Shown: positions 15,515 through 23,572 of the stretch, piece after piece
Layout: every line of letters begins with the position of its first letter
How positions within the stretch are numbered: position 1 is the first letter of the stretch
Assembly (NCBI GenBank): GCA_964439835.1
Contig: CAYTPQ010000043.1
Coordinates: forward strand, 1-34,307
Source of the DNA: JAGNLM01 sp964439835
Lineage (GTDB): Bacteria > Pseudomonadota > Gammaproteobacteria > JAABTG01
Length of the DNA: 34,307 nucleotides
Reading direction: 5' to 3'
Translations under genes and position numbers: made by a program
The notes under the pieces: model-generated
The model's input: the letters and a program-made list of their open reading frames with translations, nothing else
Told to the model about the DNA's origin: nothing
The model's database searches: none

Positions 15515-17838
15515 CTACACCCTTTCCGGGCCGGCGGATGCCGGACCCCTGGCCGCCTCGAGCAGCCTGCGGATGCCGGCCAGCTCCACGTTCGCGCAGC
15601 GCTTGCGGAGCCGGGCCGCGAAATCCTCCCACTCCGGCCGCTCCCGGCTGCGAGCCTCGGCCCAGCGGTCGAGTTCCAGAATGCGTCCGTCGGCGAGCAG
15701 CTGCAGTGCCTCCTCCACGTACGCGCCCGGCAAGGGGGAGCCCATCGTTGCCGTGTCCGCGGACTCCTCGGGGGAGCCGAGCGGGAGCCTGAGCGTGAAG
15801 AAGAAGCGGGACCCGCGACCCGGGGCGCTCTCCAACTCGATCTCGCTCCCCATGCTGCGCACAATCTGACGGGCGATCGGGAGACCCAGGCCGACGCCCT
15901 CGCGCAGCCGGGCGTCCGCCCCGCGGTAGAAGGGCTCGAAGAGCTTTCCCTGCTCCTCCAGGGGTATGCCCGGCCCCCAGTCCCTCACCTCGAAGGTGAC
16001 GGCGCGCAGCCCCGCGTCCCCGGGAACCTTGGCCGCGGATACCGACAGGCCGACCTCCGCCCGGCCGTGCTTGCAGGCATTATCCAGCAGGTTCAGAAGC
16101 ACCTGGGAAAGGCGCCGCTCGTCGACCATGACGACTTCCGGCAGCGCCGGGTCGGTCTCGGCTTGCAACCGCACACCGTACCGCTCGGCGAAGACCTCGG
16201 CGAGCGCGGCCACGTGATTCGCCAGGGACCGCAAGCGGGTGGGGATGGGCTCGAGGACCATGCCCTGGGTCTCGCCGCGGCTGAATTCCAGGATCTCGCC
16301 GACCATCTTCAGCAGCCGGTTCCCGCTGCGCTCGATCACCGCGATAGGCTGCCGCTGTGGCTCTTCAACCGTGTGGGCGAGGATCCGCGCGTGGCCGAGG
16401 ATGGTATGCAGCGGGGCCCGCAACTCGTGGCTCACCATCGACAGAAACGCGGACTTGGCCTGATCGGCGGCGGTGGCCCGTGCGGTCGCGGCCTGGAGGT
16501 TCCGGGTGCGCTCGTCCACGGCGCGCGCGAGTCGCTCCCGCTCCGTCCTTTGCGCCTCCATGAGGCTGCGCGTGGCCTGCGCTTCCTGCAGGCGCAACTG
16601 GGCGACAGACTGGTAGAGCATGTGGGCTAGAAAGGCGCTGGTAAGGAACAAGCCGAAGTAGATCAGGTCCTCGACGACCGGGATCAGCTCGGTCATCCCG
16701 AGGATACTGGCCACGTAAAGCCCGCCCATCAGCCAGGTCACCGACCAGGCCCGTAAGTAGTGCAGCGCCAGCTGACGGTCCGCGCCTATGACGGGTAGTC
16801 CGGCTAGCGCGAGGAGCGTGAGCATGATCAGAATCGCCACTGTCGAAGGGAACGGCGCGACCCAGAACCATTGGGCCACAGCGCCGACCAGCGCGAAGAC
16901 GGCCATGCCGGCGAGTATCCGCCCCGCCCAGGGCGTTAGCGTCGGCAGACGGAGGAGCTCCCGGGTGAAAACGGCGTATCCGGCCATGGCGACGAAGGTG
17001 ATGGCCAGGATCGTGCGGGTGACCCGCAGCCCTTCACTGCCCGCCATGAGGGCGTAGGCCGGTCCATGGTGAAACAGGACCGCGACCACAATAAGCAGCT
17101 GTGCTGCCGCACCTGCCAGCAGGGCCACACGACGGCGAGGCAGGTACGCGAGGACCGAGAAGACGGAGATGAGCACCGCGCTAGCGCCGAGCAAGAAGTT
17201 ACGGACGAATTTCCGGTAGGAGTCGCGCTCGAGTAGCGCGCCGGGCCGCCAGACCTCGAGGTCGATGATGAAGCTGTCGCGCCCGCCGATCCGCAGGTAG
17301 GCCGTCGCGGGCTCCCCCGGCCGGAGCACGAGCGGAAACAACACCTCCGACGCCTGAATCGGGCGAGCACCGAGGGGCACGCGCGACCCGCTTTCCATGC
17401 GGATCACCCGACCATCCGCGTAGACCAGGCTGAGGTCGTAGAACTCCTGATTGCGCCAGCCGACCTGCAGCCATCGCTCGATGGGAGGCTCTGCCACGCT
17501 CAACAACGTGAACCGCACCCAGACCCCCCCCCCCGGTGGCCCAGGCTCGTAACCGGCATGGGCAGCGGCTTGAAGTTGCCCGCCCGATCCTGATTGATGA
17601 CGTCGGCCAGCTTCAGGGTGCCGGTCGGGTCAGCGAGTACCCCCACGCCCTGCCAGAGGCGCTGGTAGCCGCGGTCGTCGAGGCGGATCGGAGCGCGGTC
17701 GGACGCCCCGTCCAGCGCCAGGGTTGGGTGCGCCACCCAGACCCAGCCGAGGAGGAGCACCAGCCAGAAGCTCCAGGAGCGGGCGCCCCGGGAACGGAGC
17801 GGCGGCCCGGCAGGCTGCATGTCCAACCAGGGAGGCAT
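15515..17838 (-). CDS. 7TMR-DISM histidine kinase, frame broken at a poly-G tract
   Basis: Two overlapping minus-strand frames join into one kinase of about 775 residues. The first (ATG 17838 to about 17521) has a signal anchor (WSFWLVLLLGWVWVAHPTLA) and the start of a periplasmic 7TMR-DISMED2-type sensor domain. The second (from about 17526) continues that domain (VWVRFTLLSVAEPPIERWLQVG), then about seven membrane helices, a coiled coil, a HisKA domain with its His in FLSMVSHELRAPLH, and an HATPase domain (NLLDNACKHG, DWGPGIP, GVGLGLPIA). A C-terminal helical extension of about 80 residues follows. The break is an 11-base C run (17524-17534), which reads as G on the coding strand; 9 or 12 bases would restore the frame. 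It lies 37 bases after the receiver-AraC gene, its likely partner. As written, the product is truncated near residue 110. Confidence 0.8.
17524..17534. repeat. Homopolymer C11 tract (G11 in coding sense)
   Basis: Eleven consecutive C on the plus strand fall inside the sensor-domain coding sequence of the 7TMR-DISM kinase. The coding frame needs a length divisible by three here (C followed by 9 or 12 G), so 11 shifts it. Such tracts gain and lose bases by slippage and can switch genes on and off. They are also common sites of sequencing error. Confidence 0.9.
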
Positions 17839-17875
17839 GGCGGCCCGCGTTTCCCCGCGACTCCAGGGAGGTCGG

Positions 17876-18688
17876 TCAGCTCTGCGCAGTCACGGACGCA
17901 CCAGCCGTCGGCGCACCGCTCCGGCAGGCTGCGCGGTACTCCCGAGGCGATACCCCGAAACGGCGTCGAAAGGCCCTGGTGAAATCGCCGGGCTGATCGT
18001 AGCCGACCCGGTCGGCGACCAGCTGGACCTGCAGCCCAGAGCTGGCGAGCAGGTGGCGCGCAGTCTCCAGCCGAAGCTCCAGGAGGTAATCCGAGACGGT
18101 CACCCCCACCTGACGCCGGAACAGGTCACTGAGCCGGCGCGGGCTGAGCCCCAGCCGGCGGGCCAGCGTGTCAAGGCGAGGCCCCTCGGACAGGGTCTCC
18201 TTCAGCAACGCTTGGGCGCGCGCGAACAGGAGCATCTCGGGTGCAGCCTGCTCGCCGAGATCGGCGAGCGCCCGGGCCGAGGCGAGCACCTCGGCCCGCA
18301 CAACCCGTTCCCTGAGCTGCAAGTGGACGTTGATGCGCGCCAGCACCTCCTCCTGGGCGAACGGCTTGTTGATGTAGTCCACGCAGCCGAGCTCGAAGCC
18401 CCGCAGCTTGGCGCTGAGGTCGTCGCGCGCCGAGAGCAACACGATCGGCAGGTCCCGAGCCCAGGCCTTCGCGCGCAGCTGCTGGCACACGGCGAAGCCA
18501 TCCATGCCGGGCATCGACACGTCCAGCAGCACCAGGTCTGGACGGCCCGTCTCCGCCTTCTCCAGACCGTCCGCGCCGTCCAGCGCGACCCGGACGTCGA
18601 AGTCGCTGTCCGCCAGGAAACGCAGTAGCAGACCGACGGAGTCGGGTTCGTCGTCGATGACGAGGATGCGAGGCTTTGCCCGGGTCAC
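17876..18688 (-). CDS. Response regulator, receiver plus AraC-type DNA-binding domain
   Basis: A receiver domain (ILVIDDEPDS; phospho-acceptor D56 in VLLDVSMPGMDG; INKPF near residue 108) is followed by a linker and a C-terminal AraC/HTH_18 domain (LARRLGLSPRRLSDLFRRQ; VGYDQPGDFTRAFRRRFGVSP). It should control transcription when phosphorylated. I chose GTG 18688 (270 residues) because the receiver begins six residues later and GGGG lies upstream. The longer frame from ATG 18769 would encode the palindrome at 18740-18760, which looks like a control site rather than protein. The 7TMR-DISM kinase gene follows after 37 bases and is the natural partner. The REYR near the end is typical of AraC family members. 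Confidence 0.88.
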   Translation of the reverse strand: MTRAKPRILVIDDEPDSVGLLLRFLADSDFDVRVALDGADGLEKAETGRPDLVLLDVSMPGMDGFAVCQQLRAKAWARDLPIVLLSARDDLSAKLRGFELGCVDYINKPFAQEEVLARINVHLQLRERVVRAEVLASARALADLGEQAAPEMLLFARAQALLKETLSEGPRLDTLARRLGLSPRRLSDLFRRQVGVTVSDYLLELRLETARHLLASSGLQVQLVADRVGYDQPGDFTRAFRRRFGVSPREYRAACRSGAPTAGASVTAQS

Positions 18689-18739
18689 GTGATCCCCAAA
18701 GTAACGCTTGGCCAGGCTTCCCCCCCTGCCCGACCACTG

Positions 18740-18760
18740 CTGGACATAGATTACGTCCAG
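18740..18760. promoter_or_regulatory. 21-bp palindrome upstream of the receiver-AraC gene
   Basis: CTGGACATA - GAT - TACGTCCAG is a 9-3-9 inverted repeat with one mismatch, 52 bases upstream of the chosen GTG start. Size and symmetry suit a dimeric repressor or the regulator itself. The palindrome is seen directly; the binder is unknown. Confidence 0.5.
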
Positions 18761-18770
18761 CGGCGCCATC

Positions 18771-18847
18771 GAGGGACCACCGCCAGCGGCCGGTTACAGC
18801 ATCGGCACAGAACTCCGCCGAGAATGCTGACTCCTGCGGTGGCCCTC
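18771..18847. other. Nested long hairpin between chemoreceptor and regulator genes
   Basis: An outer stem pairs 18771-18783 with 18836-18847 (12 bp, one bulged A). Inside it, CAGCAT (18797-18802) pairs with ATGCTG (18824-18829) and CGGC with GCCG, enclosing a 10-base loop. The whole 77-base structure starts 15 bases after the chemoreceptor stop codon, reading on the minus strand. It could terminate or attenuate transcription between the five-gene block and the regulator-kinase pair. There is no T-tract. Confidence 0.45.
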
Positions 18848-18861
18848 CGCTGCCGCGCAGG

Positions 18862-20910
18862 TCAGACCCGGAAACCGCCGACGGCTGCCTGCAGGCCCTG
18901 GGCCAGCTCCTCGAGCGAGCGGGTCGCGCGCGTCAGCTCGTCCACACCGACCGCGGTCTGCACCGTGACGTCACGCATGGAGGTCACACTACGGTTGATC
19001 TCCTCGGCGACGATGCTCTGTTCCTCGGCCGCCGCGGCGATTTGGGTAGTCATGTCGGCAATCCGAGAGGCCCCCGCGGCAATACCTTCCAGACCCTGGC
19101 GCGCCTCTGCCGCCTGGGAGAGGGCCTCCGTGGCCCGCTGCTGCCCCGACTCCATGCGCTGGACGGCCTCGGCCACCCGCGACTGCAACCGTTCGAGCGT
19201 CACGTAGATGTCAACGGTCGACTGGCGCGTCTTCGCCGCCAGACCCCGGACCTGGTCGGCGACCACCGCGAAGCCCCGCCCGTGCTCTCCGGCCCGAGCC
19301 GCCTCGATTGCGGCATTGAGCGCCAGTAGATTGGTCTGCTCGGCCACCCCGCGGAGGATGTCGATCACCGCGCCGATCGACCGGGTCTCCTCGGCGAGCC
19401 GACGGATCACCTCGCTGCTCTCCCTGACGTCGGTCGCGAGCTCGCCCATCGCGGACGCGACCCGCTCGACCTCGCCGCTGCCCTGCTCTGCGCTCGCCTT
19501 CGCGTCCTGGGTCGCCTCGGCCACCCGCGCGACATTGCGGGCCACCTCCTGCACCGCCGCGGCCATCTCCGTGACCGCGGCGGCGGCCTGGTCCGTCTCC
19601 CGCTCCTGAAGGTGGATCCCCTCGGAGGTCTTGTCGACCACGAGGGAGACCTGAGTACTCGACTGGCCGAGACGCGCGACCGAGGCAAGCACGTTGCCGA
19701 CCAGCCCGCGCAGGCTCGCCGTCACCTCGTCCAGCTGCCGGGCGAGCCGGTCGATCTCGTCCGCGCTCTCGCCCGAGCCCGAATGCAGCCGCACGGTCAA
19801 GTCACCCCGGCCGACAGCGGCGAAGTCCCGCTGTAGCGTCCGCAATCGAGCGATCTCGTGCTGCAGAATCGTGTAGACGAGGCCTAACAGGAGCAGCGCC
19901 GAGAGGGCGGTACCAACGATCAGCCAGTTGCGCAGGGCACGGCTCGGGGCGAGGAACTCGTCGGTGTAGCCGCCGGCGGCCACCGCCCACTCGAACCCGG
20001 GGGTGCGTCGGAAGGCCACCACCTTGTCCCGCACCTCTTCGCCCTCCCGCCAGGCGTAGTGCACAACCCCCTTGTCCTCGCTGGTGAGCCGCTGGAACAA
20101 CACCCGGCTGCCCTCGTCGGTGCGCTCGGCGAGACTCTGGGCTTCCTGGGTCGGGTGCATGGTGAACCGTCCCCGGGCGGCTCCCTCCCCCACCGCCACG
20201 GCATAGGCATAACCGGTCTCGCCGAACTTCAAGCCGAGCAGATGGCGCTTGACCGCATCCAGGGCCTCGTTGAAGTCGAGCCCCACGAACAGCGCGCCAA
20301 TCACCTTGCCGTCCGCTTCCCCCCGCAGGGGCAGGTACTTGGTCACATACTGCCGGCCGAAGAGCTGGGCCAGACCGAGGTACGGCTCGCCCGCCAGGAG
20401 CCGGCGGTAGGCCGGGTGACCACGGTCGAGGACGGTTCCCACCGTTCGCTCTCCCTTCGCGTCGCGCAGGGACGTGGAGATCCGCACCAGGTCCTCGCCG
20501 TCGCGCACGAACACCGTGGCCACACCGCCGGTGAGGGCGGTGAAGCGATCGGGCTTGGCGAAACGCAGGTTGACGACGCCTTCGTCGCCGTGGACCAGTG
20601 CGTGGACGTCGCGGCTGCCCACCCGAACCGTCTGTGTGCTATCGAGGGTCAGGCCCTCGGGGAACGAGGCGGCAAACACCGTAGACAGACGTTCGATCTG
20701 CCCAGCCACAGACTGGCTCAGGACATCGAACGTCCCGGCGATGAGGTCGACCTTCCGCTGCAGGGCGGTCTCGACCTCGGCGAGGGCCTCGCGGGAGGTC
20801 TTGCGCGCCAGGACGGTCGTGAGCACTGCGAACACCAGGAAGGTGACGAGGAGCACGAAGACGGAGAGCCTGTGCACCAGCGAGAGGCGCCGCACGGACA
20901 ACCTGGACAT
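18862..20910 (-). CDS. Methyl-accepting chemotaxis protein with Cache sensor
   Basis: This 682-residue inner-membrane chemoreceptor has TM1 at about residues 14-36, a periplasmic Cache-type domain (about 40-325, with LGLAQLFGRQYVTKYLPLR and IGALFVGLDF, like Cache_3-Cache_2 double sensors), TM2 at about 328-350, then HAMP and a cytoplasmic signalling domain. The hairpin tip is seen as RGVAEQTNLLALNAAIEAA, followed by RAGEHGRGFAVVADQVRGLA. Cache sensors of this kind often bind small organic acids or other metabolites; the ligand is not evident. No C-terminal CheR-binding pentapeptide is present. The start is ATG 20910 behind AAGGGATA, 40 bases after the TorF gene stop, so the two are probably cotranscribed. 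No che genes are in the window. Confidence 0.93.
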   Translation of the reverse strand: MSRLSVRRLSLVHRLSVFVLLVTFLVFAVLTTVLARKTSREALAEVETALQRKVDLIAGTFDVLSQSVAGQIERLSTVFAASFPEGLTLDSTQTVRVGSRDVHALVHGDEGVVNLRFAKPDRFTALTGGVATVFVRDGEDLVRISTSLRDAKGERTVGTVLDRGHPAYRRLLAGEPYLGLAQLFGRQYVTKYLPLRGEADGKVIGALFVGLDFNEALDAVKRHLLGLKFGETGYAYAVAVGEGAARGRFTMHPTQEAQSLAERTDEGSRVLFQRLTSEDKGVVHYAWREGEEVRDKVVAFRRTPGFEWAVAAGGYTDEFLAPSRALRNWLIVGTALSALLLLGLVYTILQHEIARLRTLQRDFAAVGRGDLTVRLHSGSGESADEIDRLARQLDEVTASLRGLVGNVLASVARLGQSSTQVSLVVDKTSEGIHLQERETDQAAAAVTEMAAAVQEVARNVARVAEATQDAKASAEQGSGEVERVASAMGELATDVRESSEVIRRLAEETRSIGAVIDILRGVAEQTNLLALNAAIEAARAGEHGRGFAVVADQVRGLAAKTRQSTVDIYVTLERLQSRVAEAVQRMESGQQRATEALSQAAEARQGLEGIAAGASRIADMTTQIAAAAEEQSIVAEEINRSVTSMRDVTVQTAVGVDELTRATRSLEELAQGLQAAVGGFRV

Positions 20911-20950
20911 GGGGTATCCCTTGTTTCTGAAGATGAGTGCAGGTCCGCTG

Positions 20951-21652
20951 CTAGAACGTCATGGATGCGCTCAACACCACCCTGGCATCGGCGTTGCTGC
21001 CGTAGAGGTCGTTCCCGTCGCCGTTGGTGTCGTAGTAGCTCAGGTCGAAGTTGACGCCCCAGATCTCCCGCGACACCCCGATGCGCCAGTCGACGTAGTG
21101 GTCCGGGACACCGTCGCCGACGACGGCCCGGTCGAAGTCGGAGTAGCCGACGCTGGCCGAGAGCGTGAACAGCTCGGGGAACTCGTGGGACGCCCCGAGG
21201 TTGTAGTAGAAGCCGTCCTTGCCCGTGGCGAAGACGTCGTTCGAGTAGGCGAACTCGACGGTGAAGATGCCATACGAGAGCGCCACGACGAACTCGTTGT
21301 AGTCGAGCTCCAGGGTGGTGTCCGGGTAGGTGTAGCGCAGCACACTCAGGTCCCAACCAATGCCCTCTTCGGTCTCGCCCCGCCAGCCGGCGTAGTAGTC
21401 CACCTCGAACTGGGCCGCGTTGGGCTCGTCCTCGTCGAAGTCGACGTTGGAGCCCCAGAGCCCGGCGTACAGACCGGTCTCGTGCTCGTACTCCAGGCCC
21501 GCCTGGAACGCAGGCTTCTCGCCGGTCTGCGTAACGCCGCGCCAGACGTAGTCGGAGGTCAACGTCACTTCCGCGCTGAATTCCGCGTGCGCCGGCAGTG
21601 CGGGCGCCACCGCGAGCACGAGGCCCGCAGCCAGGGTTTTCCAGTTGTGCAT
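20951..21652 (-). CDS. TorF family putative porin (Gcw_chp type)
   Basis: This 233-residue outer-membrane beta-barrel candidate has a signal peptide (residues 1-23, ending PALPAHA) and the family opening FSAEVTLTSDYVWRGVTQTG. Alternating aromatic strands follow (YAGLWGSNVDF, QFEVDYYAGW, YDTNGDGNDLYGSNADARVV), and the C-terminal residue is Phe, as expected for barrel insertion. The family (TIGR02001) is widespread in proteobacteria and is thought to form pores, with substrates mostly unknown. The start has AAGGGAGA upstream. It lies 21 bases after the receiver-GGDEF-EAL stop and 40 before the chemoreceptor start, so it sits inside a signalling operon. Several acidic residues in the strand loops could favour cations, but this is inference. 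Confidence 0.9.
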   Translation of the reverse strand: MHNWKTLAAGLVLAVAPALPAHAEFSAEVTLTSDYVWRGVTQTGEKPAFQAGLEYEHETGLYAGLWGSNVDFDEDEPNAAQFEVDYYAGWRGETEEGIGWDLSVLRYTYPDTTLELDYNEFVVALSYGIFTVEFAYSNDVFATGKDGFYYNLGASHEFPELFTLSASVGYSDFDRAVVGDGVPDHYVDWRIGVSREIWGVNFDLSYYDTNGDGNDLYGSNADARVVLSASMTF

Positions 21653-21673
21653 TCGCTGTTCTCCCTTCTCTCG

Positions 21674-23572
21674 TCAGCCCCGGCCAGCCGGCCGGATCTC
21701 GGTCACCGTGGCATCGCTCGCACCCGCCGGGCTCCTGTCCTTCCCGAGGAACTTCCCTGCGTCGCCGGACGGCAGCGGTCGGCTCAGGTAGTAGCCCTGA
21801 ACCTCGTCGCACTGGCGGTCGCGCAGGAACTCGAGCTGACTCGCGGTCTCCACCCCCTCGGCGGTCACACTCAGGTTCATGCTGTCGGCCATGGCGATGA
21901 CGGCCGTGGCGATGGCGCGGTCCTGCGGGTCCGTGTTGACCGCACAAACAAACGTCCGGTCGATCTTCAGCCGATCGATCGGGAACTGCTTCAGGTAGCT
22001 CAGGCTGGAGTAGCCGGTCCCGAAGTCGTCGATCGCGAGCTGCACCCCGAGCTTCTTCAGCTCTTGCAGGGTGGTGAGGGCCCCCTCGCCGTTCTTCATC
22101 AACACGCTCTCGGTGATCTCGAGCTCCAGGACCTCAGGCGGGAGGCCGGTCTCCCCCAGGATCTGCTCGACCAGTGCCGGGAAGCCGTCCTGAGCGAACT
22201 GTCGCACCGATACGTTCACCGCCACCCGCGGCAACGCCTTGCCGGCATCGCGCCAGGCCTTGGTCTGGGCGCAGGCGGTGCGCAGCACCCACTCGCCGAT
22301 TGGGATGATGAGCCCCGTTTCCTCCGCCAGGGGAATGAAATCCAGTGGCGGAACCGGACCGAGCTCGGCGCTGTTCCAGCGCAGCAGGGCCTCCATCCCG
22401 GAGATTGTGCCCTGCCCCACGTCCATCTGGGGCTGGTAGTGCAAGGACAGCTCGCCGCGCTCCAGCGCCCGACGCAGCAGGTTCTCCGTGGTGAGGCGCT
22501 TGAGCGCCGCCGCGTTCATCGCCTGGGTGAAGAACTGGTAGCCGTTCCTGCCCTCGCGCTTTGCGAAGTACATGGCCATGTCCGCGTTCTTGAGCAGGGT
22601 CTCCGCGTCCTGTCCGTCGTCTGGGAAGACGGCCAGGCCGATGCTGCCGGTGACCGTCACCTCGTGACCCCCGAGCTGCACCGGCGTACCCAGGGCGCTC
22701 AGCAACCGGCTTGCGACCGTACCCGCGTCGGTGGCACTGCGGATCTCGGCCAGCAGCACCGTGAACTCGTCGCCGCCCAGACGGGCCACGTTCTCGGGGT
22801 CGGCCACGGGCGCACCCTGGGCGATGGCGTCGCTCGCCCGCAGGTTCATGATCAGGCGCTTGGCGACCTCGTTCAGCAGGATGTCGCCCGAAGAGTGGCC
22901 GAGGGTGTCGTTGATGCGCTTGAAGTTGTCCAGGTCCAGGAACAGCAGCGCGAGCTTGCGGTCGTGGCGGCGGGCGAGCTCCATGGCCTGGGTCAGCCGC
23001 TCCTTGAAGAAGGCGCGGTTGGGCAAGCCGGTGATCTCGTCGAAGAAGGCCAGCTGGCGGATGCGGTCCTCGGCCTGACGGCGCCGGCCGAGCGCGGAGG
23101 CAAGCTGGCGGATCTCGTGTGCGTGGAAGGGCTTCTGCAGGTAGAAGAGGCTACCCCGCGGCGGCACGCGCTGCGAGATCGCCTCGGGGTCGACGTCCGA
23201 GTACGCCGTGGCCACCACGATGTCGACCCGCGGGTCCAGCTCCCGGATGCGACTGGCGGCCCAGACCCCGTCAGGGCCTGGCGGCATCCGCATGTCCAGG
23301 AACGCGACCGCGAAGGGCCGTCCCTGATCGCCCGCGACCTGCACCGCGCTGACCGCTTCCTCCGCCCCTGCGCAGTACACCAGCTCGAAGCTCTCGCGGG
23401 CGGCGGCCGCGGGCGCCTGCCCGCCCCCGAAGAGCCGCGCCCGCATGTCGGCCAGATCGCTGGCGCCCGCGCGCGGGGTCGGGGCGTCCAGGATGTCGCG
23501 GTAGCTCTCGCGCACACCAGGCTCGTCGTCGGCCACCAGCACGCGGATGGCCTGGGGGGACACTGTGCTCAT
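21674..23572 (-). CDS. Receiver-GGDEF-EAL bifunctional c-di-GMP response regulator
   Basis: This 632-residue cytoplasmic protein has a receiver domain (ADDE at 14-17, phospho-acceptor D93 in FLDMRMPPGPDG, K147 in YLQKPF) with an extra loop at about 31-60, then a GGDEF domain (RLGGDEF, 266-270) and an EAL domain (EALLRW from 394; NVSVRQF; ITESVLM; DDFGTGYSSLSYLK; AEGVE). Both c-di-GMP motifs are intact, so synthesis and breakdown are both possible. An RxxD-like inhibitory site (RASD, 245-248) is separated from GGDEF by an inserted stretch. Its ATG overlaps the stop of the CHASE4 kinase gene (ATGA), strongly suggesting that the kinase phosphorylates this receiver. It is followed by the porin and chemoreceptor genes. 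Confidence 0.95.
   Translation of the reverse strand: MSTVSPQAIRVLVADDEPGVRESYRDILDAPTPRAGASDLADMRARLFGGGQAPAAAARESFELVYCAGAEEAVSAVQVAGDQGRPFAVAFLDMRMPPGPDGVWAASRIRELDPRVDIVVATAYSDVDPEAISQRVPPRGSLFYLQKPFHAHEIRQLASALGRRRQAEDRIRQLAFFDEITGLPNRAFFKERLTQAMELARRHDRKLALLFLDLDNFKRINDTLGHSSGDILLNEVAKRLIMNLRASDAIAQGAPVADPENVARLGGDEFTVLLAEIRSATDAGTVASRLLSALGTPVQLGGHEVTVTGSIGLAVFPDDGQDAETLLKNADMAMYFAKREGRNGYQFFTQAMNAAALKRLTTENLLRRALERGELSLHYQPQMDVGQGTISGMEALLRWNSAELGPVPPLDFIPLAEETGLIIPIGEWVLRTACAQTKAWRDAGKALPRVAVNVSVRQFAQDGFPALVEQILGETGLPPEVLELEITESVLMKNGEGALTTLQELKKLGVQLAIDDFGTGYSSLSYLKQFPIDRLKIDRTFVCAVNTDPQDRAIATAVIAMADSMNLSVTAEGVETASQLEFLRDRQCDEVQGYYLSRPLPSGDAGKFLGKDRSPAGASDATVTEIRPAGRG

Noticed and set aside
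18689..18769. Longer start (ATG 18769) for the receiver-AraC gene
   Set aside because: It would encode 27 non-family residues across a 21-bp palindrome, and the receiver domain begins just after GTG 18688.
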